Shown here: positions 35,077-45,387 of the stretch, piece by piece
How positions within the stretch are numbered: the first letter of the stretch is position 1
Layout: each line of letters begins with the position of its first letter
Source of the DNA: Volutella citrinella
Lineage: Eukaryota > Ascomycota > Sordariomycetes > Hypocreales > Nectriaceae
Direction of reading: 5' to 3'
Assembly (NCBI GenBank): GCA_034401135.1
Contig: JAWZSP010000004.1
Span: 2,914,001 to 2,978,000, forward strand
Length of the DNA stretch: 64,000 bases
Program-made: the position numbers and the translations under genes
Notes under the pieces: model-generated
Seen by the model: only the letters and a program-made list of their open reading frames with translations
Database searches by the model: none
What the model was told of the DNA's origin: nothing

Positions 35077-35565
35077 ATGCAGTTCACTACCACTGTCCTG
35101 GCCCTCCTTGCCTCCGCCTCGTGCGTTGTTGCCAACACTGTCACCTTCTGGACTCTGGACGCTGTTGAGCGTACCGTCGTCTTCACCCCCAGCCCTGGCT
35201 CCCCTGAGCTCCCTGACATCGTCGTGAGCAACAAGGAGAAGACCGTTGTCACTTTCCCCGCTGGCTACGAGGGCAACTACTATGCCTTCCCCAAGGACGG
35301 TGCCCGCGTCCCTGGCATGCTGGGAGAGGTCCGCTTCGACGGCTGGATGGGCAAGACCTACTTCGACGTCTCTGCCATTGTCCAGCCCAACGACAAGACC
35401 AACGTCAAGCAGATGTGGCCCGCCGGCTCCAAGACCCCCATGTCCGGCTGCGAGGAGTTCCCCTGCAACAACGCCTACTACCTCCCCAACGATGTCCAGA
35501 CCAAGGTCACCGATGAGAAGGACCTCATCCAGACCCTGGGCTCTGGCTCCGCCTACAAGCTGTAA
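35077..35565 (+). CDS. Small secreted protein of the fungal family often labelled DNase1
   Basis: A single exon of 162 residues. The signal peptide is MQFTTTVLALLASASCVVA; the mature protein begins NTVTFWTLDAVERTVVF. Landmarks shared with a widespread family of small ascomycete secreted proteins are GMLGEVRFDGWMGKTYFDVS, GCEEFPCNNAYYLPNDVQTK and the final ETLG-like region (IQTLGSGSAYKL). Database entries of this family are often called DNase1 protein, but no nuclease motif is visible here, so that name should not be read as a function. Two Cys (GCEEFPC) could form a disulfide. The codons are strongly biased to C-ending forms, unlike the neighbouring spacers, which with the TATA box points to high expression. 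An effector or surface role is possible but unproven. Confidence 0.85.
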   Translation: MQFTTTVLALLASASCVVANTVTFWTLDAVERTVVFTPSPGSPELPDIVVSNKEKTVVTFPAGYEGNYYAFPKDGARVPGMLGEVRFDGWMGKTYFDVSAIVQPNDKTNVKQMWPAGSKTPMSGCEEFPCNNAYYLPNDVQTKVTDEKDLIQTLGSGSAYKL

Positions 35566-36627
35566 ATGGCCATTGGGCCAAACACACTTTGAGATATCCT
35601 CTCACACGCGACGCTGAGCGTCGGTTCATGATGCACGACAGGAAGAGCTAGATGCTTTTTTCCATCTTCAACGAGAAAAGAGAACCCAAATGATACCCTC
35701 GTATGCACCCACAAGACTTGATGTCTTCTGATGACGGCTGCGAGCACGGACGGGTTACGGGATTAGGTCGGATATGGCGGCGCTATGGATGAAATGGATA
35801 CCAAAACAGGACCCGTCTCGGGGATTTTGTTGCAGACATTTAGTCGGCGACCCCAGACAAAAACACCACAGGCTTGATGCCTCTTCACGCAAGGGGGATC
35901 GGGACTGGCTCTCGTTTCACACACACAACACATTCTTCACACATTCTTACACTCATTCAACCACTTCTTTGGGACATATGATTTCAATGTACATATTTTC
36001 AGGCCGGTCGGCCTTGGACAAGACTTGGGAAGCGCAGAACAGGATAGAATTGCCTTTTGGAAAAGATGATAGACCAATCGATTTTCTCTCAACTACATTA
36101 CAGTGCCAGCACAATCATCATTGCTTGAGACGGGAACAATGGACCCCAATGACCCTCAGAACTACAACGGCGTACCTCAGGTACCCAAGTACCCAACCTA
36201 GCGGCCGACCCCAAGGCGACAAAGAAAGCTTGCTCAAGATAGGAACAATGGACCCCAAGAGCCCGCCAGGTCTGGTTTTCGTGCACATGCACTCTGGTCT
36301 GTTGGTCAGCGAGGCGCAGGGGCGTCATGCACGCCAAGATACAATGAATATGTGTACTGCCACTGGACCCCACCAGAATCATGATCCGACCTCTGCGTTT
36401 CTCATCACACCCTCGCATGATAATAGCAAGTTTGTTCACAATAATGTATTCAAGATCGATCCTACTGCTACCCTCCCCTTAGGTATAGCGCCCAACACGA
36501 ACTCCTAGGACCAACGTGAATCAATCCAAGCCTGACCTTGGTACTAACATGGACCTGCCAACCCGAACCCTAGCCGACCCCAGTGTTGGATCAGAACAGT
36601 GGGGCGACTTCCAGGTGTTGGGCGAGG
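35566..36627. other. Spacer downstream of the secreted protein gene
   Basis: Contains the 3' flank and a CACA/TTCACA-rich stretch near 35920-35960. An exact 17-nt direct repeat (ggaacaatggaccccaa) occurs at 36133-36149 and 36242-36258. No gene is recognised. Confidence 0.5.
36133..36258 (+). repeat. 17-bp direct repeat pair
   Basis: The sequence ggaacaatggaccccaa occurs at 36133-36149 and again at 36242-36258, start to start 109 bp. The flanks are only loosely similar. It could be the remnant of a local duplication or a paired protein-binding site; neither is supported further. Confidence 0.6.
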
Positions 36628-37622
36628 TTACAGCCTAGGCGGAGGACCACGGATAGCCAACTGAATGTCCTTTGCCAGTCTATACCCGGCCCTGACCACT
36701 TCCTCAGCGCTCGCCGAGACGGCGAACCCTGCAAAGTTCCCTTCAGTGATTAGATACTGGAAGAAGCCCAAAACCCGGCCTTTGTCGTCCGTCATGACCG
36801 CACCGCATACGCCATCTGGCATTGTGTTGGGCGGCTGTGCTTGGTCGTCCGGGCCTTCTAGCTGACCTGTGAAGGTCCATTGGTACATGCATCTTTGGAC
36901 CTCATCCTCATCTTCTCACCCATAAGTGGCGTCGCCAATTCTTATGCTAAGGTCTGCCAATATGCCCTCGATATTTCCGGTCCATGGGCCATTGAGGTAC
37001 ACGGTTTCAAGCCGTCGCGGAGGTGCCGGACGGCGAGGGCGACATCCGATAGTCAGCGTCTCGTCGGGTTCCTCGCCGAGGAGCCTGGATAGCTGCTGGC
37101 CGACGCCCGAGGAGTCTTGGAATAAGTCATTCGTAAAGGCTAGCCCTGGCGCGAGTAGCATGACGGCCACATCCGTGGGAGCAATCTCCCGCACTGCCGT
37201 AGCCAGTAACCGATCGCCGTGCTCCGGATGCTTCTGGAATATTGTTCCCTCGTCCCCGATTCTACATGAAGCTGCGGTCATGAAACAATGGCCGGTTGTG
37301 GAGCCTTGCACTTTGATTCCAGAAGTAGCAGCCATAGTGCCGCTTTTACGCCCTATGCTGTCTATTGATTGCTGTGCACCATGATACCGGGTCTGATGGT
37401 TTCGTACGCAGTATCGTCTATGGCGCCGGTGAATGTGTGAGCCTCGAGTTCCTTGAACACACCCACGTCCTCATCATAGAAGCTGAATGGGAGAAGTACG
37501 TGTCTCGATTTCCAAGTCGTATGAGTGGGCTGCGACATGACGCAGGTATCAACTGTCTGGGAGCCCTGCTGCTCTTGACGGTAGTCTTGACCGGGTCTCA
37601 CCAACATCAAGGATCGCCTCAT
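36628..37622 (-). pseudogene. Broken gene for a chymotrypsin-fold protease-like protein
   Basis: Three minus-strand segments read as one protein interrupted twice. Segment 1 (37622-37362) ends in TIRPGIMVHSNQ. Segment 2 is in another frame, open from before 37370 to 36919, and begins DSIGRKSGTMAATSGIKVQG. Segment 3 (36915-36628) follows in the same frame as segment 2 after a single TGA at 36918-36916. Segment 2 has the order expected around a catalytic His and Asp (CFMTAASCRIGDEG; EIAPTDVAVMLL). Segment 3 has GVCGAVMTDDKGRVLGFFQY, the place of the Gly-x-Ser/Cys-Gly nucleophile. The His position appears replaced, so the enzyme may have been inactive even before the breaks. A 35-nt intron could bridge segments 1 and 2 but is shorter than fungal introns normally are. 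The family assignment is from motif order only. Confidence 0.55.
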
Positions 37623-38754
37623 GGATAGCTCCTCTGCTGAAGGTGTTATTTTACGACGCAGGTTGATGCTTCGGGGGTTCCAGCTGTGGGGGGAAGAAGA
37701 AGTAGTGATGGTTAGAACATGAGAGGTCGGAGCAGAATTGCGTAGGTTGAGAAGCCCGAGCGTCTTTATATGCGATGGAGGCTGATAAGCTTTGAATATC
37801 TTTTATTTTATTTTCATGTCTCTCTTTTGAGCTGCAGGCACACACGCAACTTGTCAGTAGGTGCCTTTCGGTTTGCAAAACCAGGGCATTTGAGTTGGTG
37901 GTGCCAGCGTATAGCTGTTAGGCAACAGCGCCCATAACCACAACCAGGCCAGGCACGCGACAACCCGCGAAACAGCCCTGGAGGACCCGTAGCAGAGGGC
38001 GCGATAGCCGAGTGCCTACCTTAGGTAAGGTATTCAACCGACAAAGTCGGCTCGGTCAACACTAGGTATGGACATCAGCCGAGCCAGCATGATGTTGAAA
38101 GCCAGTGCTAATTGCAGAAAAAGACTATGTGCGCGATCAATGATTCCTCGCCGGCCAGCATCGTCTCAGTACTAATTGGCTAGCTCGAGACGGTGCCCCT
38201 ACCCGGCCGGATAGTCAATCAGGTACGACTAAGGAGTAGTAGTTAGTACGATAGCAGTATATAGGCCCTAAGACCTCTGTCTCTGCCTGGAACGCTGCAT
38301 GACTCGGCCACCACACGCTTGTTGCACAACAGGCTGGTTTCTCGGGAGCCAGATGTTGCAACCCGTGAGGAGTATCACGACACGGCATGCCATGGACTTG
38401 GGACGGGCTGGCGCAACTGACGCCGGCGCAAACCTTGTGCTCTCGTATTGGCGGCTGGTCATCGGTTGTTGATGAGACCCGAGTTGGTCGAGTTCGGGAG
38501 CTTGCATGAGAAGCTGAGGCAACACGACAGAAATAAATGAGGGTTCTGCTCAGGAGATGCCCATCCCTATGCGTGAATATGCGGTGCGACAGCCTCTGGG
38601 CCGCATTTGCATTTGTATGTGCTCGCAATCCGCCGCGGTAGCTCCTATTCCTACATTGCTACCCGCTACACAGCCTCGACTTTTAGGCCATCTCATTACT
38701 GAACCCATCGCTTAGCCTGATGCTCGGTCTGTGGCCATCTTCATAGTGCAAACA
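37623..38754. other. Spacer between the broken protease-like gene and VPS54
   Basis: No coding signal is recognised. It includes the 3' end of VPS54 (-). Confidence 0.5.
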
Positions 38755-41700
38755 TCACTTAGTGTCTGGTTCCTTGGCAGTCGCAGGCTCCGATGTCGCC
38801 GCCGCTGCTGCACCGTCCGTCGTTGACTGGCCCTTCTTCGAATCACCCTCCTTTGCCTCCTCCGTCTTGGCGTTGGTGTCTTTGGTGTCTTTGGGCCCGG
38901 CTTCTTTGGCCTCGCCGGTGGTTGCCGCCGCAGGCGGTTCCTGCTTCTTGACTTCCTTGGACTTGACAATCTTCTCTAGATACTCACCCGCGTCTCCAAA
39001 CCCAACAATCTCTCCAAGCTTGGTCTTGAAGCGATCAATGTCCCTCAGCATACTAGAGAATTTAAAGGTTAGCGGACATTGCAACAAACACCCTGACGGC
39101 GTGGAGCGTACCTATTTAGACCGCCCTGTGTGGTAGGGTTGGCCTCTTGGAGGCTGGTCCCAAGCTGGTCCTTGTAGCTGCTGAACACTGGCGCCATGAT
39201 CATGTGGATCGATGTTTCCGGAAGGTGTTTGGTCAAGACTCGGTGCAGCGTTGTAGTTTCTTTGGCCAGCGTCTCCATGTAACCATGTACAGCCTTGTCT
39301 GCGTCCCCGTCCCAGTCAATCGACTTCATCGTTCTGGAGTGCAAAGCAGCCCGTCCACTCATGATCTCGACGAGCTTCTGGAAGATGCTGTCTTGGTGCT
39401 CCTGCAGCAGTCTCCTGATTTTGTCAAACTCGCCCATTACTGTCGAGACGTTGCCGCCCGAGCCAGCGTGCCTCCGCACAAACTCTCGGATGTGAGGAAT
39501 CAGCGTGGCGATGAAGGCCAGCGCTTGAGACGCCAGGGCTAGATGCTTGGTGGTGATGTTCTTGAGACCTGCAGATCGTGTTGCACCAGCGCCGAGAATG
39601 AGCTGCGTGCACCGCGAGTTGAAGAGCTGAAGATAGGTTATGAGCGATGACGCAATGTCGAGAGTCATTGAGGGAATGCCGGTAACAAGATGCGAGAAAT
39701 TGCCAATGCCCTCGAGGCATAGCACGGCTGATTTGGGCAAAATGAAAGTCTCAGAGTCAATCGTCGCTGTCCGTGTCTTTTCTTTACCCGACGCATTCGT
39801 CTCTTGGGCTGCACCACCCGCGACATCATCGAGTTCACTGTATGGCATCCAAATGTTGCTGCTCTCGGACCAGCTGGGCGCATCATGCGTGCTCCCATCG
39901 AGAATAATGGCGAGAAGCTCGCTATTCTTCTCGTTGAAGTCATTCGCATTCCACTGGTCCGATTCCATACCCTGAGCGAGCTTCTGCATCTCGGCGTCCC
40001 GGTTTCGCTGGACAAAGTCTTTGATGTGTCCATTGACCACCGTCTTCAGAGGAGTCCCGCTCCTGCCAGAAATCGACTCGCACTCGTTGGCAAAGTATAG
40101 GTTGAGTGTAAAGTATCGAAGGAAAAGTACGAGTGGTAGCTGGCAAGTTTGCTCGGCCCTCACCTTCAGCACCTTGACAATCTTCTCGATGGCGACATCG
40201 ACCGCCTGGCCCAGGAGGTTAGCCATGTCGAGGCTTTTGTGTAGTTCTTCCTGGACTTCAAACGAGGACGAGTTGAAAGGGCCGCCGGCGTGGCGGTCGG
40301 GCTTGGGGCTCGAGAGCGGTGACCGAGTAACGGGTGACTTCAAACCGTCACCTGGCTGAGCATCCAGAGAACTGGTTATCTCGAGAAGCACCTTGACCTG
40401 TGTCGTGAGCCTCCTCAAAGTCTCCGTAACTCCAATGTAAATCTTGACCAGCAGCTCCTCGGCATCTTCGGGATCTAAAGCGCGGAGGTTGCGGGCCAAA
40501 ATAGATGACTTTTCCTGCGTGGACCTGCTCCGACTCCCTGCTGTCGATACCGACATCATTGACTCGTTATCATCGTCATTGGAACTGGGAAGGGGCCTGC
40601 GGATCAGATTGCGGATCTCGCGAAGAATAGCCTCGCGATACGCCGCTGTTGCAGCTGCAATGTGCTTTGCGCGGTGCAAACCAACCATATTAGGGAAGAG
40701 TTCGGCTTTCAACTCGTCCGTTGCCGTCAGGTAGCCGGGGAAGACTGAAGGAGACCGAGCGTGACCGCCCTTAGCCCTGGTTGCAGCGTTGCTCCATCGT
40801 ACAAGAATCTCCTGATGGGTGACGGATTCGACATGCCGTCGCAAGTCCCTCACAAGTATCCCTTGGAAGTTCGATTCATAGGCCATGCCGATTCTAGACC
40901 GCAGTAGGGCAAGATCAGCATTGACTCCTTGCAGGGCTGAGGCGGATCGCAGGTCTCGCAGTTCCATAGTGGGTTGGTCACCCGGAGCTGAATCTCTTTC
41001 GCCCGCGATGAGCTTCTCCAAGCCGTCAATGCTGGCCAAAGCCTTATCGACCTCTCCCTCATCGACCAGATTTTCGCAGCTCTTGACGCCGTCAGCAATT
41101 TGCTTCAGCTGCATGACCGCATCGTTCAGCTGCCTGAGGTTCTCCCGCCGCCGTTTCTTGTGCGCAATACGCAAACCCTTTGTCGCAATCTCCTCATCGA
41201 GAGCCTCCAGTTCCGTTCGCAGCGTCTTGATTCTCTGGACCGAGTCCGATGCCTCTGAGTGTAATTCCTTTAGAGATCCCAGAGCAGTGAAAAATGTGGT
41301 TGATGCTGTTGAAATGGAGTTGATTAGATGGACTTCAATAGTATCCATATACCAGGACAATTTCTCTTGCAAAATGGCGTTTGTGGCCAATGCTTTCCTT
41401 GGTGCGACGCCGCTGCCGTTCACTGCACCATCCTTGTCTGTCGGGCGGATGACTTCGGATCGTTCGCTGACAACGTCAAAGGTTCGCGGATTCTCCAGGT
41501 GGAACTCCTCGTCGAAATATACCGTAGGGATTGTTGACAGAGGCGGGGGCCCTTGAGATGAAAGCTTCCTGCTCAGATTGCTACTGGATCTCCTTATGGG
41601 GCTCGCCAGGCCGTCGTTCGAATTCAGGGAGGATAAGGATGCCGTGGAGTTTTTGCGAGAGGTACGTCTTAGCCCAGGTCTAAGGTAGCCGTCACCAGAG

Positions 41701-42295
41701 AGATCGGCCTGGTCGTCTTGCCTACTCTCCCGTCGCTGGTTGCTAGCGTTCTCGTCGTTTTCTTTCAATCGGCGGAGCTGGTCGTAGAGCGACCCGACTT
41801 GCGACAGATACGGCTTGAACTCATCGGAATCGACCTGAGTGATGTTGGTGAGTGTCACTGGAGGGATATCTCGTGCGGTCGGTGGTTTGTGTGTGCTCGA
41901 TGCTGGCGCAGAAGTGTGAGGCTGGAGACCGGTGCGAACAATGGGTGGCTGAAGGAGGGTTGAGATCGCTGCCCTTGGTCAGTATGGCTATCTCATCACT
42001 TTGCGACCACATGACGAACCATTCTGGCTGGATTCAAAGAGCGAGGACGTCCAGCCGCTGGGTGCACTGTCGAGAGCTCCACCTATGGAGTGGATGGAGC
42101 TTGCCGTGGAGCCTCGTCGCGAACGGGGTCGTGGTTGAGATTGGCCATGCCTGGCACTACAATCGGATCGGAAGTTAGCGACCATAAGATAGCATCATGT
42201 CTATGAACTTGCCTGTGAAATGGAAGCTCCCCACGGGCGATGGGGCTGAGCGTGGAGAGGTTGTCGGCGGATTTCGTTGCGACCGGGGAGAACAT
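38755..42295 (-). CDS. VPS54: GARP tethering complex subunit Vps54
   Basis: A subunit of the Golgi-associated retrograde protein complex that tethers endosome-derived vesicles at the trans-Golgi. Exons 42295-42213, 42150-42020, 41968-39112 and 39052-38755 give 1,122 residues with all phases consistent. The N-terminus is a Ser-rich leader (RGSTASSIHSIGG; ARDIPPVTLTNI) before VDSDEFKPYLSQVGSLYDQL. A coiled-coil and tethering region follows (LQEKLSWYMDTIEVHLINSI; TLRTELEALDEEIATKGLRI), then the Vps54 C-terminal domain (LCLEGIGNFSHLVTGIPSMT; HLALASQALAFIATLIPHIR; LPETSIHMIMAPVFSSYKDQ; MLRDIDRFKTKLGEIVGFGD). The tail is Lys/Glu/Thr-rich. Intron 1 is GC-AG. It shares a 447-bp divergent promoter region with MCM5. 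Confidence 0.93.
42151..42212 (-). other. GC-AG intron in VPS54
   Basis: Exon 1 ends ...CAC AG and the intron begins GCAAGT, ending GTGCCAG. With this donor the coding phase joins exactly to RHGQSQPRPRSRRGS. No GT donor nearby keeps frame with that exon. AG|GCAAGT is the standard form of GC donors. Confidence 0.7.
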
Positions 42296-42742
42296 GATTG
42301 GGAGGGAAGGTGAATCGGGCTATTGAAGATGCATCACCGAGAATTATGCCAAAATACAAGACCAAACAACAGCAATAAATGAATGACGACCGAGGTGCAA
42401 TATTTAGGATCGGGCTTGCAATTAACGTGTTTGTACGCAGTAGGTCGGCTAGACGGCCTATTACGTCGGAGCCTTGACGTGACACCTTGCAGTGGGACAG
42501 CCAGCTTGAGCTCCTCGCTCCGAATGATTTTCCGATGCCGGTCCAGGGTGCCCGGTATTAGTTAAGCACCACTCTACGCGAAAACGCGAAAGACGCGTCT
42601 CAGTGAGCCGAGCGCGCGAGCCACAGTAAATTGCTGTCGCCGCCCCGCATTCACCCCCAGCAACCACCGTCAACTCCAGCTCCTACATCCCACTTTGTGG
42701 CCTAAGACGACCTTGGAGTGACAGAGACGACGACCAACTGCC
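42296..42742. other. Bidirectional promoter region VPS54 / MCM5
   Basis: 447 bp between divergent start codons. It contains the ACGCG cluster described separately and a GCGCGCGAG run near 42610. Confidence 0.7.
42576..42598 (+). promoter_or_regulatory. MluI cell-cycle box (MBF site) cluster upstream of MCM5
   Basis: Three ACGCG cores in 23 bp: ACGCGA at 42576-42581, ACGCGA at 42584-42589, and palindromic ACGCGT at 42593-42598. They end 145 bp before the MCM5 start. ACGCGAAA also matches E2F/MBF-type sites. As at POL12, G1/S control by MBF is inferred from the consensus and from the replication function of the gene. Confidence 0.68.
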
Positions 42743-45074
42743 ATGGATCGCCAATCAGTCTACTCGACCCACGTCTACGAGCCTACCTTCGGCGAAAATG
42801 GCGACACACGACAACAGCTCCAGACCCAGCTGGAAACCTTCATCCTAGATTTCAGACTGGACAACAACTTTGTCTACAGGTTCGCGCAGGCGCCCGGAAA
42901 AAGTTGGAACTTGGCTCTGACTTGACTTCATAGAGATCAACTTCGAGAAAACGCCCTCTTGAAGAAGTACTATTGCGATATCAACATCAACGACCTTATT
43001 AGCTTCAATGAGGAACTGGCCCATAAGTTGGTGTCAGAGCCCGCTGAGATTATCCCGCTGGTAAGCACCACACTGTCTGCTATCAATATGGACACTTCTG
43101 ACAATGCGCATTTAGTTTGAGTCGGCCCTGAAGAAATGCACGCGACGCATCGTTTTCCCACACGAGAAGGAGGCCCAGATTCCCCAGCACCAGCTACTAC
43201 TTCACTCCGACGCTGAAGATGTCTCTATCCGAAATCTCGATTCCATGACGATTGCTCGACTGGTTCGAGTGCCTGGAATCGTTATTGGAGCCTCCGTGAT
43301 GTCTTCAAAGGCCACCGAACTCCAGCTTCAGTGTCGAGGCTGTGGTCAGCAACAAACGATTCCCGTTCTGGGTGGCTTCTCGGGCGTGGCCCTCCCTCGG
43401 CGATGTGCCGCCGCTAGGGCTCCCGGCGACAGCGCGCCACCATGTCCCCTGGACCCTTACTTTGTCATGCATGAAAAGTCTCGATTTGTTGATCAGCAGA
43501 TCATCAAGCTTCAAGAAGCACCTGACCAAGTTCCGGTTGGAGAACTCCCTCGCCATGTCCTCATCTCCGCCGATAGGTACCTGACGAACCGAGTTGTGCC
43601 TGGATCTCGATGCACTGTAACCGGCATATTTTCCATCTACCAGAACAAAGCCTCGAAAAATTCGTCAACGGGAGGCGCGGTAGCCATTCGAACCCCCTAT
43701 CTACGAGCAGTGGGTATTAAAACCGACATCGACCAGGCAGCCAAGGGAAACGCCACATTTTCGGAGGAAGAAGAGCAAGAGTTTCTGGAGCTGAGCAGAC
43801 GACCCGATCTCTATAATGTCATGGCCGATTGTATCGCGCCCTCCATCTACGGCAACCGAGATATCAAGAAGGCCATCCTCTGCCTCCTTTTGGGAGGCTC
43901 CAAGAAGATTCTGCCTGATGGAATGAAGCTGAGAGGTGACATCAACGTCCTACTTCTTGGTGACCCTGGTACAGCCAAGTCTCAGCTGCTGAAGTTTGTG
44001 GAGAAGGCAGCCCCTATTTCCATCTACACCTCCGGCAAGGGATCTTCCGCGGCCGGTTTGACGGCGTCTGTCCAGCGTGATCACTCAACGCGAGAGTTCT
44101 ACCTGGAAGGTGGAGCCATGGTTCTAGCTGATGGTGGTGTGGTGTGTATTGATGAGTTTGACAAGATGCGAGATGAGGACCGAGTGGCCATCCACGAGGC
44201 CATGGAACAACAAACTATTTCCATCGCAAAGGCCGGTATCACAACCATTCTCAACGCCCGAACCTCGGTACTAGCTGCCGCTAATCCCATCTTTGGTCGT
44301 TACGACGACATGAAGACTCCCGGCGAGAACATCGACTTTCAAACAACCATCCTGTCTCGATTCGACATGATTTTCATTGTCAAGGATGACCACTCGCGCG
44401 AAAAGGACGAGCGGATGGCTAAGCACGTCATCGGCGTACACATGGACGGCCGCGGTACGGAAGAGATTTCCGACTCTGAGATCTCCGTCGAAAAGATGCG
44501 TCGGTTCTTTACATATTGCAAGACGTGAGTGCTCAATAGAAGCAACCACTTTGCCGCCACGATTACTAACAGTCGATTTAGTCGTTGTGCACCTCGGCTC
44601 AGTCCCGAAGCTGCAGAGAAGCTGTCGTCACACTTCGTCTCCATCCGGCGGCAAGTCCATGCCGCGGAAATCGAAGCTAATACCCGTTCCTCCATCCCCA
44701 TTACCGTCCGCCAGCTTGAAGCCATTGTCCGAATCACCGAGTCGCTTGCCAAGCTTAGCCTGTCACCCATCGCCACCGAGGAGCACGTTGACGAGGCCAT
44801 CCGCCTCTTCCTCTGCTCCACCATGGACGCTGTCAACCAGGGAAGCAACCAGGGCAGCCGTGAGCTTAACGAAGAAGTGAATCGCGTAGAGGCAGAGCTG
44901 AAGCGGCGACTACCAATCGGTTGGAGCACAAGTTTGGCAACGCTGCGGAGGGAAATGGTGGAGGGCAAGGGATACAGTGAGCAGGCGCTGAACAGGGCGT
45001 TGATGATCATGCAGCGGAGAGATACCATCGGCTTTAGGAACCAGGGCGCGCAGGTGTACAGGAACGGAGCATAA
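42743..45074 (+). CDS. MCM5: DNA replication licensing factor Mcm5
   Basis: An AAA+ subunit of the Mcm2-7 replicative helicase. Exons 42743-42879, 42934-43060, 43116-44524 and 44582-45074 give 721 residues, the expected length. The N-terminal domain has [10 protein letters not shown] and a zinc-binding element (CRGCGQ, with a distant Cys pair in [14 protein letters not shown]). The MCM box contains Walker A GDPGTAKS (370-377), Walker [10 protein letters not shown] and the arginine finger ILSRFDMIF. The presensor region [17 protein letters not shown] is intact. The winged-helix C-terminus ends AQVYRNGA. All donors are consensus-like (GTTCGC, GTAAGC, GTGAGT). The protein is nuclear. It is probably transcribed at G1/S through the upstream ACGCG cluster. 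Confidence 0.97.
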
Positions 45075-45387
45075 TATGGGACATGGGCAATATTTAACGA
45101 AAGGACGGCCAATTTTGGCCACGATAAATGGATAGCTCGTAAGTACAGGTAATGAATGATGAGAAGCCAAGACTTGGCCAACTCGGTCGTAGTTCCATCC
45201 TCCACAATCCAGCGTGATACATTTTGAAACATTTCCGGGGTAGACATATGAAAAAACGCAATGAAAAAAAATTGGCCACTTCGAGGAGACCATGGGCAAT
45301 CCTCCTTGCTCGGTCAACCCCACAACAAGACGGCTTGCAAGTGCTGAAGCAACAGGTTGCTGGTAATTAGCACGGTGAGAGTGGCAG
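45075..45387. other. Convergent 3' spacer
   Basis: Between MCM5 (+) and the unrecognised minus-strand gene; an A-rich run occurs near 45265. Nothing else is seen. Confidence 0.5.

Noticed and set aside
36133..36258. Direct repeats as ends of a small mobile element
   Set aside because: Only 17 bp, no inverted ends, no coding content between copies, and no target-site duplication visible.
44339..45247. 302-codon minus-strand frame over MCM5
   Set aside because: Shadow of the MCM5 AAA+ coding region.
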